Below, piece after piece: positions 46,201-58,600 of a stretch of 64,000 nucleotides of DNA; within the stretch, counting starts at the first letter, position 1, and the number at the start of each line of letters is the position of its first letter. The position numbers were made by a program, and so were the translations under genes. Location: positions 414,621 to 478,620 of the forward strand of contig NW_021167084.1 of assembly GCF_003711515.1 (NCBI RefSeq), given 5' to 3'. The DNA comes from Sodiomyces alkalinus F11 (taxonomy: Eukaryota; Ascomycota; Sordariomycetes; Glomerellales; Plectosphaerellaceae). Under the pieces are notes generated by a model. It worked only from the letters and a program-made list of their open reading frames with translations. It ran no database searches and was not told the origin of the DNA.

Positions 46201-47250
46201 AAGACCTTCTAGCCCGCTACCCTCCCCTATAAGACTAAAAAGACTAATAGGCTTATAATTAAGTTTATAGTTAAGTAGGTATAGAAGTCATAAGCCGGTT
46301 AAAGTGGTTAGGCCAATTAAGCTACTTAAGCCTTAAGAGTTACTAATATTACGGGATCTATTAATTTTATTACTGCTAGAGTATATACGGCGTCTATATC
46401 TTAATATACTTTAACTAACCCCTAGGACCCTTTTCGTACTATTAGGAGCGGGAGAATTAATAAACCCACGCTAAAAGTAACTAGGTCCCCTAATCAGGTT
46501 ATCTAATAGACCCTATTAATTCCGGAAAGCTCTTAGAGGGTTATAGGGATAGTTAACGATACTGATATAGATAACGGTCCGACCCCTAATTTAATAGCCC
46601 CTATATCTAAACCCACTAGTACCTTAATTACTACCCGGACTACCTCGCGAGCCTTAGCTTAAAAGGATACTCTTAATTTATTTAACTAGGAGGCTATTTT
46701 ATAGAAGGTCCGCGAGAAGAGCCTAACTTTTGGAAATAAAGGTTTAGATTCCTATAGTTTACCTCCTCTTCACTAATAGAGTTATCCTCGCGGATTATAA
46801 GGAGATACTAAGGTTAATTAGTAACTAGGTAAAGCCGTATAAAGTTATCCGCTTAACTCCTAAAAAGGCCTTTTTTATAGACTCTATACCCTTTAGACCT
46901 AAACGCCCTATATAGTTTACGAATACCACGACTATTACCCCTACGCCTAATAGTGCCCTATCTATTACGCCCGCCCCGATTATTAATCAACTAAAGCCTC
47001 CTATTATTTACGCTAAGTATATAACGATATAGGTTAGCCTAACTAAGCGAATAAGTAAGGCCTACCTCGCGGAGGACCGTTTTTACGTAGTTATTAATAT
47101 AGGAGCCGTCTTTAATACTATCCGGCTAGACCTTATAGAAAAGCTAGAATTACGGAGCCGTATCGGGAAAAGTAATATCGCGATTAAGGGGATTAACGAC
47201 GTGAATAGGGTAAACTGCGTAGGCTATCTAGAAGAGTACCTCTAGGTCGG
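43300..47250 (+). mobile_element. Ty3/Gypsy element D, part 1: gag and start of protease
   Basis: Plus-strand element. GTTATAATATAGTGCTCGGAGGCGG at about 43,464-43,488 equals the sequence after the left LTR of element B, so the left LTR of D probably ends just before it; I could not find its right partner. Gag-like reading runs from about 43.6 to 46.4 kb: a Pro/Thr-rich part (44.4-44.7 kb), then conserved-looking blocks YVNLYTDIAIYPAIERLVREV (44,950-45,020) and LEKYTISFIYNRAKGVRGTTA. The protease block VVINIGAVFNTIRLDLIEKLELRSR is at 47,085-47,165. GTCGG (47246-47250) is the left target copy for element C. Confidence 0.72.
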
Positions 47251-47626
47251 TGTTAGATAGGTAGTTATAAGGAGTGAGAAGGTAGTAGCGAGAGGGTCTA
47301 GAAAGGGAATAGGCGTGGATTAAGTGGTGGTCACGGCTAGTCCGAATGTAGGTGGTCCTTAAAGAATTAGAGTAATCGCTGCCCTCTCCACGCTAAGGAG
47401 GGGGCACTATATAAGTATTATATACTCCTAGGCTAACGCTAATATAGTTAAACGGATATCGTAAACGGATATATACGGCTAAGCCTAGGCTATAGCCCTA
47501 CACGGTGGTATCGGCCTAGGGTAGCCGTGGCTATATTAAGATAGGAGCCCGGTCTTATCTATACGGGAACCCGTCGTGGTCCTGTCATATACCCGGCCTT
47601 TATCTCCTAGGTAAGGGCACCTAATA
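47251..47626 (-). repeat. Left LTR of C (3' LTR)
   Basis: 376 bp, TGTTAGATAGG to GGCACCTAATA, preceded by GTCGG. It shares terminal words with the LTRs of A (TGTTARATAGG.. GGCACCTRAYA), which supports common ancestry. Confidence 0.92.
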
Positions 47627-48415
47627 GGGTGACCTCCCCCGGAGTGCTCCTGTTCTTAGGAGCGGCTAATATCGGATAGGGCCACTTTTCCCGACTATAC
47701 CCGGCGTTAGCCTATATTCCCCCCCCTATCCTTCTATTATTAATCCCGTACACGACCCCGTCGGGGTCCCGTTATGGTTTTACCCTTAGTCCGTTATTCT
47801 ATTCCCGCCGTCCTTTTATTATTAATCCCGTATACGATCCCGTTATAGTCCCTTTATAGTCCTATCCTTAATCCCTCGCTCCCATACTATAGCTAGCATC
47901 GGCCTCCCTTTAATCTATATAAAGAATTAAGGCCGATATCCCTCTAATCTATATAAAGAACCGGCGCCGATATCCCTCTATTCTATATAAAGAACCGGCG
48001 CCGATTATATAATATATCTAACAATAAAAATTCGTCTCCTTCCCCCTTATGCTTCTTTTACCTTTATGCCTTCCTTCTTTATAGGCAGGAACGGTGCCTA
48101 CGTGCTCTTTTTAGGGATATCTTCCTTAACGCCTCTCCTATTTCTATTCTCTTCCGTTTTCCTTCTTCTACACGCCTCTAATTTCGAGTTTTTCGACCGT
48201 ATCCGCCGCGTTCCGTAAGTTAACCCTTATAGTATTTTCCTTATAGGAGTAGGGCGTGATTATTATTCTAGTAGTCCTTAACGTGTCGTAGCACTATTAT
48301 TCTCACGATTTTTCCTATTATCTTATAAGTATCCTTTTAACGTTTCTCCGTTCTAGGGAAAACCCTAGTTATATAGCTTCGCTAACTATCTTATATAGCT
48401 TCCTCCGCCGTTATT

Positions 48416-49610
48416 ATGCCTCCTAAGGAGACTAATAATAATAATAATAATAATAAGCGGCCGGTATTTAAGCTAGCGGCTAATAGCGCTTCTAAGAAGC
48501 GTAAGACCGCGACGACTATAGCGTCGTCGTCGTTAACCACCCCTCGTTAAGAGGTGGTGGATATTAGGGAAAGGGCCTCCGGGGGCTTAACCCTTAAGAA
48601 CCCTTATTCCCGCTACGCTAGCTAGCTAGCTAAGATTAATTTTAGTAATAAAATGTCTCGCCTACGGTTCAAGTTATACCGGCACTCTAGTATAATCTCC
48701 GCTAAGTATACTTTTTACTTTAGATATAATAGTCGTCGTTATAACAAGCTTCCTACCACGGGCCGTAACACGGCTATTTAGCTATAGAAGGTTCTTATTA
48801 TCGCCGCTACGAAGGATAGCCTTAACGATAGCCGTCGCGTAAGTTCTTTCCGGGGGGGGAGCCTAATATAGGCGTGTACTAACCGTGTCGTAGACTATAG
48901 CTATAAAGTACTAGAACGTCCTTAAGGCCTCGCTAGGTAAGCTTAAGAGGGAGATAACCTTTACCGCCGCCGATAAGTCTTATACCGCTTATCGGGCGAA
49001 GGAAGAAGTTAACGACGCCCGCTAGATAACGGCGGATAAAATCCTCGAGTCTTTCTAGGATTTAGCGTTATCGCTTCGCTAGTATATCGATTAATAGGAT
49101 CGGTAGATAACCGTGTAGGAACGCCTCGCTATCGCGTTTAAGAGGGTTATTACTAGTATAGCGTATAACCCCCCGGTAGTCCTCTCTTTTAATACACTAC
49201 CTCTTAATATATTACCTTCCCTTCCTCTTCCTCCTTTTATTCCGTAGCTAGATATCCCTCCGCCCGCCTTTATGCCCTCCGACCTATTCGCCGATAAGGG
49301 TAATACTTTCTAAGGCCCGCCTAATCCGTACGATATCCCCGAGTCTAAGCCCGCGACGCCTACCCCCGCGCCGAAAAAGAAAGCGCCGGCTAAGAAGAAA
49401 GGCACGCCTAAGAAGATAACGCCTTCGATACCCTTACTAAAAAAGAAGAAGAAGTAGTAGAAGGCTAAGCCTCCTATTATTCTCTCGGATAACACGCTAT
49501 CCTTTAACGGGTAAGAGGTAGAAGGAGATAGTACCTATATAAGTGGAAGCGTTACTATTACGGGGCAGAGCAAAATATATATAGAGGAAAACGGGGGGGG
49601 CCCTTAAGCA
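48416..49610 (+). pseudogene. Antisense accessory frame of C (Cys-motif, coiled-coil protein)
   Basis: A plus-strand frame opposite to gag-pol. ATG 48416 is followed by PPKET, an Asn run from (AAT)7, KRPVFKLAANSASKKRKTATT, then EVVDI, as in element A. A Cys motif K-C-X2-C-X7-C survives only as Tyr codons (KYTFYFRYNSRRY, 48,697-48,735). Then follow a helical Glu/Ala/Arg region (48.9-49.15 kb), a Pro-rich region, a Lys-rich part (AEKESAG-type/KKKGTPKK-type, 49,370-49,460), and GQSKIYIEE at about 49,564-49,590. It is followed by a 63-bp tandem repeat that may be its C-terminus. Function unknown. Confidence 0.62.
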
Positions 49611-49624
49611 CTTATACCCTTAGA

Positions 49625-49935
49625 CTCGGAGTTAGAGGGTTACGCCGATAATCTATAACCGTAGTAGGTATCCTTAGTAGGTAGGGGTTATACCGAGGAT
49701 CTATAGCTATGATAGGTGGTTAAAGGTATATACGGAGGATTAAGTAGGGGTTACGCTAAGGACCTATAATTATAGTAGGCGGTTAAAGGTATATAAGGAG
49801 GATTAAATAGGGGTTACGCTAAGGATCTATAATTATAGTAGGTGGTTAAAGGTATATACGGAGGATTAGGTAAGGGTTATACCGAGGATCTATAGCTATA
49901 GTAGGTGGTTAAAGGTATATATAGAGGATATTTTT
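49625..49935 (+). repeat. 63-bp tandem repeat (21 codons) at the end of the C antisense frame
   Basis: Four full units and a partial one with an exact 63-bp period (for example GGGTTAC/GGGTTAT starting near 49,686, 49,749, 49,812 and 49,875). Read on the plus strand each unit encodes RGYxxDLxLxxVVKGIYGGL, with TAG/TAA where Gln or Trp probably stood. The multiple-of-three period points to a protein repeat. Confidence 0.85.
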
Positions 49936-50139
49936 TTTTTCTTTTTTTAATATAACTTATAGGGTACGCCCGCTTACTACTTTAATTATACCCCCTTAAT
50001 AGTCCCGTTATGACTTATAACTGTATAACCGCCTAAAGAGAGAAGATAGAAAGGGAGGAAAAAGGGATAGAAGAAGAGGAAACGCTTAACCACCTAAGGG
50101 GAGTAGATCGAAGAGGGATAAAGAGGGGAGACTTAACGG

Positions 50140-53100
50140 GTTAGTCGTGGTGCGGTGCTTTAGATATATCGTGGTCCGGCGGTACTCTAGTTATATCCTA
50201 GTCCTATAGTGCTCCCGCTATATTAAGCTTTTACTTAAAGTAGGTATTAATAAGCTTATCCGGCACATTATATTTAGGCTCCTATATATTCTCCTTATCG
50301 TTATAGCCGGCCTATTTAATAAGATATTAGCGCCGTCTCCCCTAATAGCAGTGGTTTAAGATTATTTCGACCTTATATTCGTTAGAGTCCGGTTCTATAT
50401 TAACGTCTTATAATTCGGGCACCTTTTTATCGCGGGTCCTCTATAGTTTTAGTAAGGAGATAGGGAAGATATTATAGATCCTTATAGTCTTCGAGAGGGC
50501 GAGTTAATATACTAGTCTATACGTGCCTATAACCTTAGTGATTTTATACGGTCCGATAAACTTATCGCTAAGTTTTTTCGAAGGCCTACGCTATCGGATA
50601 TTCTTCGTGGAGAGTAAAACATATTCGTTAACCGTAAATTATCTCTAGGTCCTCCTATTATTATAGTATTATTCGTACGTTCCTTAGGCTTTTTTAATTA
50701 GGTCTATAAGGGAGCGGCGGCTAGCCACGAGTTACTCCGCGCGTGTCTTAGCCTTAACTAAACGAGTCTCCCCCGCCTTAGGCAGATATACTTCGTTAGG
50801 GCCTCTCGGATTATACTCTATTAGTATATTCGCGGGTATTTATCGTATAGCGGAGTACCACGCTATATTATAAGTAAATTCCGTAAGGGGTAAGCGGTCT
50901 ATTTAGTCGTCCTATTCCTAGGAGCAGAAGACTTTAAGGTAGTATTCTATGTTCTAGTTCTATCTTTCTATCTAGCTATTAGTCTACGGGTACTACGCCG
51001 TGGATAAGCGTCGTTTAGTGCCGAAGTAGCGGTAAAGGGTAGCCTAAAAACGGCTTATAAATAAGGACCCTTAGTCCGATATAATCCTATCAGGAACCCT
51101 AAAGGTTTAGAAAATATAATACTATAACGTGTCCGTAAGTCCCTTAGCAGCGAGGCTACTACTTATAGGGATATATAACGAATACTTTATTAGATAATAA
51201 ACGATAATAAGGATTATATCTCGTTTCCTGCCCCTATTATAGATAGGCGGTAGTCCCGTGATAAAGTTAATCGAAATCTCCGCGAAAGGACGATCTGGGA
51301 TAGGAAGACTTATTAGTTCGCCGTACGGCTTATAATACCGTGGTTTCGTTTATTAGCATACTATTCAGGTAGGTATAAATTTTCTAACGTCTTAAGGGAG
51401 ATAGTTCTAAAAGTAAAAGTCCGATACGCGCTTTATAGTACGCGTAACCCCGTAATAACTAGTACTAAGTCTATCGTGGAAAGTTTATAGCACTTTATCG
51501 TATAGCCCCGAATAGTTTAGCACGAACACTTATCCCTCAAAACGGAGGACACCTTTAAAATCTCTCGACTAGTATCCCTTCGTAGCTATATCGCCGTAGA
51601 CCTCCTGCCACCGGTTATAAAAGGGGTCTTCGGCTTACGCCTTAACGACCTCTTCTATTAGGGTAGGGTCCGTTGGCGCTATAGGTATAACTAGGTCCGT
51701 CGATACCCTAGCTATAGGTATATCTAGGTTTATCGATACTATAGGTATATCGGGGTCCTATACAGTTCCCGTGCTAATCGCGGCGAGGATAAACTTCTTA
51801 AAGAATAACTCCGCGGCGCGGGTCCGATCGGTAATTAAGGACCGTTCGTAGGGGGTATACTACGGCTTCCGCGAGAGGCTATTAGCAGGGTTTAATATAC
51901 TGGGCCTATACCTAATCTTAAAATTAAAAGGGGCTAGTTCTTCTAGCTATTTAGCGTGCTGCCCTTTTAGTTTCGGCTTATCGAGTAGGTAACAATAGTT
52001 TAGGTGGTCCGTTAGGACCACGATAGGGCTTTAACTATAAGCGATATAGTGCCGCCACGTCCGAAATAAGTCGATTATTATTATTAGCTTAGAATCGAGT
52101 ATACTATAGTTTAGCTCTACGCTACGTAACTTTCGGGATATAAACGCGACGGGTCTCTATAAACTATCTTCTTACTAGTTTATTACCGCGCCGATAGTAA
52201 ATATAAAGGTATCGGGTTTAATACGTATAGGTAGCGTAGGGTTAAAATATTGTAGTACCGGGGCGTCCTAGAATACTAGTTTTAACTATTTAAATACAGC
52301 ACCGGTATATAGGGAAAGGCGTAGGAGCCCGGACTAGGCACCTTTTAGGAGGTCGGTAAAGGGGGTAGCTACCTTAGAATACTTTTTAATAAAGCGTCTA
52401 TACAACCTAATACACCCGAGGAAGATTTAGATCTTCTTAATACTATTAGGCGCTTCCTAATCCCAGATAGCCTCGACACGACTAGGGTCTATACGTACCC
52501 TATTAGGGCTATAGATAAAACTAAGGAATTCCACGTTATAAGTCTTAAATTTGTATTTATCGGGGTTAGCGTAGAGGGACTACTCCCGGAGCCTAGCTAA
52601 GACCTAATATATATGCTTTCGGTGGTCTTTTAGGCTATTACTATAGATAAGGATATCGTCTAGGCATATAGTATAGATCGTATCGATATATCCGGCGAGG
52701 GCTTAGTTAATATATCGTTAGAAACTCGCGGGGGTATTAGTTAGGCTAAAGGGTATTATAAGGTATTCGTAGCCGTATTTCGTGCGGAAGGCCGTTTTCT
52801 ATTCGTTACCCGCGCTAATCCGGAGCCGGTAGTAGGCGTCCTTAAGGTCTAGCTTAGTGTAGTACTACGCTAAGGATAGACGGTCTAGGATCTTATAAAT
52901 TAGTGGTAACGGGGTACGATCTTTAATAGTCATCTTATTTAATCCCCTATAGTCTACGTAAAGGCATAGCTTACCACCCTTCTTAGGGACGAATAGGATA
53001 GGGGCCCTATAAAGACTAGACGATAGTCAGATCTAATCTTTACGGACGGCGTCTTAGATATACTAACGGAGGACCTCGAGCTTTTATACGGCTAGGAGGT

Positions 53101-55100
53101 AAATAGGGCCGAAAAGGGGCTTCTTCCCTTCTTCGATTTTAATTATATAGTCCTATTATTAGTAGGCGGGGAGCCGTCCGGTATTATTAATATTAAATAC
53201 GTTAGCGAAATCTTAGTATAGTTTAGGAAGCGGCTTAGAGGGGGCTATTAGATTAAGGAGGGCTATAGGATTAAGAACTATCGGATCGGGAGGATAGGGG
53301 TTAATATAGAGGCCTACCCTAGCCACGCGTTAAACTAGTATAGAGGAGGATAGGGTTAAAACTATCGCGGCCTCCTTTATAGCTTTCCGTAATTCTCGCC
53401 GGCTCAAGATAACGTGGAGGTTAGAGCGTTCTAGGGGGTAATTCTAGGTACTGGTTTACTAGTCGACTATAGGATTAACGGCTACTAGCTAAGGTCGCCT
53501 TAGAATAATCCGGGAGCCTTTAGGGTCTAGGTTTATAATGTGAAATTCGACGCGTTATACTTTTCTTCGTTTCTATCGGTCGGTCGCGAAGATAAGTCGA
53601 GTAACGGAACCGAGGGTGAATTTATCTTATCCCTCCGTGATCCAGGATATAGGGAGGGGTAGTTTAGAGGGGACTTAGCCGGGACCTAGAAGGGATCGGT
53701 CTAAAACGTTAATATCGGCTCCTTTATCTAGGAGAGCCGGGGTCTACACTTGTTCCCTGCCTTAGCGGAGGGAGATATACCCCTTTACTAGCGTAGGCGC
53801 CTTTACCAGTATAGTGGTAGTAGTCGCCGCTTAAGGCGGGGTTAGTTCTTAGGCTATCTCGTTAATAACACGATCTATTATCGGGCGTGTCGGCGAAATA
53901 GGGAGTTCATTTAGATTAGCATAAGTAGGGGAGGGGTAAATACTAGCGTAATAACCCTTTTAGTTATAGTTAAAGTATAGAATAAGTTTAATTAGGGTGC
54001 GATAGGGCCTAGCCTAATCCTATAGTTCTCCCGTATTCTTAGTAGTTTTAGGCGGGTTTAAAATCGCCGGTATTCCGGGGAGGGTTACTCGGCCACGGTT
54101 AGTATAGGGGGTAGGCGGGTGCTATCCCTCTACTAGGGGCTTAATTTTTAGTTACTCGGCCCTTTTATATTCCTTATTATATTTTAGGTAGGTTTTCGGG
54201 GTTCTATACGTGGATAAAATATAATCCCGGATTAGGAGTAGGACTCGGGTAAGGACTATCTAGATCCGCTACTAGTCCGGTAGGCGATTAGGGAGTTCCG
54301 CTTTTAAGGCTTCCTACCACTAGATAAACTTCGTAAAGGGTTCGCCGGGCTTTTAGTCCGATTAGTTATTAGTTTATATTTACAGGGCGACCTTAAGTAG
54401 ACGCGTGCCGTAATCGTCGACTTATTCGCCTAACTAGGTCTTTAGGGCCTTTTAGGTAACCCGGGACGAGTTCTTATCGTAGACATGCCGGAGGTAAGAT
54501 TACTATCTTTCCTTAAGGTAGCTCGGCAGGGAGGCTATAACGTAGTAGTTCTTCGAGGCGTTATTAGGAAGGCTGTTAGGGTCGATTATAAACCGTTACT
54601 TTACCTCCTAGATCAATATCCGGTATTTTACCTATAACTCGCCGTTTTACTTAGGGACTACGTAGTTAACCTTCGCCTACGAGGAATTAGCCCTAGATCT
54701 AGTAGGGGTCCGGGGGGGATTAGTATTAACGTGGCCCTAAATAGTGGAAGAAAAGGGGACTAAGGACTAGGTGTCTAGAACGGAGTAATAGGGCTCCGCG
54801 ATACGTCGTCGTATAATAGCACGGCCGTTAAGGTTAGAATAAGTTAGGGAATTAGTCCTAACGGCTTTAAGGGCGATAAGTCGGTCGAGTTTACGTTTCC
54901 GCGCCTCCGATACCTTAAACCACTTAATCCGTTCCTTAACCTATACGTCGGTTAGCTAGTTATAGGGGATACCCTTCTAAGGATAGGGTGGGCGGGACGG
55001 GGTAAGGGGAATAGGCGGTGCTATACGCTAAGGGGATAGGGGGTAGGGGTTAAGGTCTATCCCCGTTTAGGGCACGGCTTAGTCACGTCGTGCCTATATC
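50140..55100 (-). pseudogene. Gag-pol of chromovirus C, RIP-degraded
   Basis: Minus-strand landmarks in order: gag region (55.1-53.9 kb, few certain motifs); protease LLDKGADINVLDRSLLG (about 53,690-53,745); RT with DTIYTICLDDILIYSNSLKDHRK (about 52,620-52,690, catalytic DD intact); RNase H (52.3-51.9 kb); integrase (about 51.6-50.5 kb) ending KLSDKFIGPYKITKVIGTYRL (50,520-50,590); chromodomain YLIK.AGYNDKENI.EPKYNVPDKLI (50,230-50,345), where both dots are TAG at expected Trp. The polyprotein would end near 50,140. It faces the plus-strand accessory frame tail to tail. Confidence 0.82.
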
Positions 55101-55257
55101 GTGGAGGCGCCTAGCCTAAAGGGATTATCGATATTCGGTAAAAGGTCAGAGGGGCTAACTATATTATAGGTCTTATTATTCTTATAGGAAGATATTATTT
55201 TTCTGTTAGTACTCCTTAACGGTCCTCGTGCCCTTTAGAAAGATAGAGCGATTATTA

Positions 55258-55633
55258 TATTAGATAGGTAATTATAAAGAGTAAGAAGGTAGTAGCGAGA
55301 AGGTCTAGAAAGGGAATAGGCGTGGATTAAGTGGTGGTTATGGCTAGTCCGAACGTAGGTGGTCCTTGAAGAATCACAATACTCGCTGCCCTCTCCACGC
55401 TAAGGAGGGGGCACTATATAAGCATTATATACTCTTAGGCTAACGCTAGTATAGTTAAACGGATATTGTAAACGAATATCTACGCCTAAGCCTAGGCCAC
55501 GGCCTTACACGGTGGTATCGGCCTAGGGCAGCCGTGGCCACGTTAAGACGGGAGCCCGGTCTTATCTATACGGGAACCCGTCGTGGTCCCGTTATATACC
55601 CGGCCTCTATCTCCTAGGCAGGGGTACCTAATA
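55258..55633 (-). repeat. Right LTR of C (5' LTR)
   Basis: 376 bp, TATTAGATAGG (mutated TGTTAG) to GGTACCTAATA, followed by GTCGG. Confidence 0.92.
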
Positions 55634-58600
55634 GTCGGGGACTAGCACGGGAAGGTCTATTTTATAGTAATTAAGGGGATAGGACCCGGAATACTCCTTA
55701 GCCTACTATTCTTACTTAATAGCTATGCCTCTTTTACTTAAAAGGATGGATAGATTAATATACACTTTACCTACGGGAACACCCGTATTATTATCCCTGT
55801 TATTAGTAGGGAATAAGTTAACGACCGCCCTTATAGACAAAGCTAGCCTAAGTTTAAAGAGGAGGAGAAGCGTTAAGACGAGGAGCATTTAAATCTAAGT
55901 ATCGGATAGTAAGGGGAGAATAGCGTCCCTTATAGTTAGTCCGGGGCCGCTACCTTAATATTAAGTAATAATAGGATTAACGGTTTGCCCGATTAGGGGG
56001 CGAGGGAGGAGAAGGAGGAAGAGGAGGAGAAAAAGAGCGATAACGATATTTTCTTTCATTTAGATAATAAGAACGCTATTACTTTAATAGCCTTCCTATT
56101 TATGGAGGAGGTAAAGCCCTTAACGTAAAAAATTTATATAGCCTTAAGGGCGATACCACGAAATTAGGGCTAAGGATATAAGAGGTATATCGCGGAGGCT
56201 CCTTATATAATAACTACGACTATATAATAATAACTAATTTATACTAACCATTTATCTTTTTCGACTTTTCTATACTACTAGTAGCCTAATTACCCTAATA
56301 GCCTCTTAGTCTTATATTTTCGGAAGGACCGGATATCATAGGATAATTCCTAGATAAGAGCGCTTAAGGCTTTAAAGAAAGAGGAGGATAGTATTATTAG
56401 TTTAGCCGCGGTTACGACGAAAAGGCTATAATAGCCTAAGAAAAGGAAGTCCTAGAATCTTATTAAAAAAGCGTACTATCTCCTTAATCCCGAAGGCGTC
56501 TTTACTATTTAAAAGCCTAAGGATTTTAAGGTTTACCCTTTTAACGACGTTCCGTTTAATAGAAGTATCCCTAATAAAGACCCCTATTAAAAGAAGAATA
56601 TCCTCGTAAAAATTAAAAAGGAAGACTAAGAGCTAGAAGTTAAGCGGTGAATTAGCCTAATTATACTAAAGTTTTCTAAAATTATACCCCGTTCGCGCCT
56701 TATACCTGAAAGACTAAACGCTATTCTAAAGACTATTCAGTACTTAACCCCTAAGGAAAAGGAGCTCCTAATAAAGGTCCTCCTAAACCGCGAGGTAGCT
56801 ATTATATTGGATTAGACTAATTACGGCCGCCTCGACGAATAGGTAGTCCCTTTATAGAAGACTCGGGCGGTTCCTTATAAGGTATAGCAGGCGAAGGGGA
56901 TCCCTATCCCTAAGGCTTTAAAGTCTATAATCGTGTAGATAATAAAGGACCGCCTTAAGAAAAGTATAATTAAGGAACGCTATATAGCCTATTATAACCC
57001 CTAGTTCCTAGTTAAGAAAAACGATGGTAATATACGGCTTATTAACTCGGCTACTAAGATTAACGTAGTAACCCTTTAAGATACCTTTATACCGCCTAGG
57101 GCCGATAAGCTCTCCGAGGATTTCGCGATATATAAGCTTATATCCCTCTTAGACCTTTTCTCCGGCTACGACTAGGTTACCCTTAATAAGGAGTCTCGAG
57201 ATCTAATTACCTTTACGACTATTATTAGACTCTGTAGGATATATACCCTTCCTTAGAGGGCTACTAACTTAGTAGCCTAGTTTATACGTATTATAACCCG
57301 TATCCTTTATAACTTTATTCTCTAATACTATAGACCCTTTATTAACGATATTATAATAAAAGAACCGATAAACACCTATAGGGATACTCTGATTAGACCT
57401 AGAATTCGCCGTTTTATAGCCGAATATATTACTAATATCGATAAAGTGCTTCTTAACGTGGAGCTAGCTAGAGGTATCTTCGTAGGTATTAAAAGCTAGT
57501 AGTATTAGAAAGTAGCTATTATCGTAGGCTATATTTATAGTATAAACAGTCGTTCTCCTAAGCAGGCTAAGATTAGGAAGGTCTAAGAGTAGGAAAGGTA
57601 TAGTATAGTTTCTAATATTCGTTTATTCCTCGGTCTCGCTACCTTTTACCGAGTCTAGATTTATAAGTTCGCTATTATCGCTAGACCCTTAACCGACCTT
57701 CTACGGAAGAATACTACCTTTAAGTAGGAGGAGCCTTAATAACACGCTATAAAGGCCCTTAAGAAAGTCTTTATTATTACCCCTATCCTAATTACTACTT
57801 AGTACGGCGAAGGCATAGGAGTTATCTACGTTATCGTCGATACTAGTATAGATAGATAGAGTAAAATCCTTAGTTAGTATATTAAGAATAAAAGAGCTAT
57901 AGCACGATACGAAAACGGTTATTAGTCTCTTATAAAGAAGGTTTATAATACTAGTAAGCTAAAGCTAAGGGGAGTCCTAAAAGCCCTTTAACGCCTACGT
58001 AACTATATTTATAGGGTTTACTTTATCCTTAAAACCGATACCTAAGCCCTTTTATCCTAATTAAAAGGATCTATTACTAACCTCCTTAATACCCTAATTA
58101 CCTAATAGCTTACCTGGATCCGGCTCTTCGACTTCGATATTAAGTATATTAAAGGATCTAAGAATACTATAGCCGATAGACTCTCTCGGATACCCGGGAT
58201 ACCCTCTAATTAGACTAACGATAATACTAAAGGAGACCTAGACGACTTTATAGACGATAGAATCTTTTTCACGGAGGCCGAGAAGTAATTCGATAACCCT
58301 GCCCTAGCTAGTAATATCCTTAATAAGGACCTTACCTAGAGTTAGTTTTCCTGATAAATAGCTAGCTTTTTAATAACCTTTCGCGTGCCTAAAGGAATAG
58401 ACCCTAGGGAAGCCTATAAAGTTAAAGATAGGGCTACCCGTGTATTCCTTAAGGATAGACTACTATAGACCCGAGGAACTAAGGCCGACTTAACCTCTAA
58501 ACGCTAGATTAACGATAAGGACGCCTAGGTTAACCTAATTAGGAGAGCCTATAATAAATCCGGATACCGAGGATGGTAGGGCACTTACTATCGCCTCGCC

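Larger units (their letters stand above)
47251..55633 (-). mobile_element. Chromovirus C (Ty3/Gypsy), full length, TSD GTCGG
   Basis: 8,383 bp; LTRs 47251-47626 and 55258-55633, both 376 bp, with GTCGG at 47246-47250 and 55634-55638. A minus-strand polypurine tract (plus-strand GACCTCCCCCGG, 47631-47642) next to the left LTR sets the minus orientation. Gag lies at 55.1-53.9 kb, protease near 53.7, RT near 52.6, integrase at 51.6-50.5, chromodomain at 50.2-50.4 kb; a plus-strand accessory frame starts at 48416. LTR differences include some transversions, so C is older than F. It is inserted in the protease region of D and related to A (same protease and antisense frame). Confidence 0.9.

Noticed and set aside
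49310..49495. Minus-strand 61-codon frame as a membrane protein
   Set aside because: It is antisense to the Pro/Lys-rich part of the C accessory frame; Gly/Phe richness comes from CC/AAG-rich DNA.
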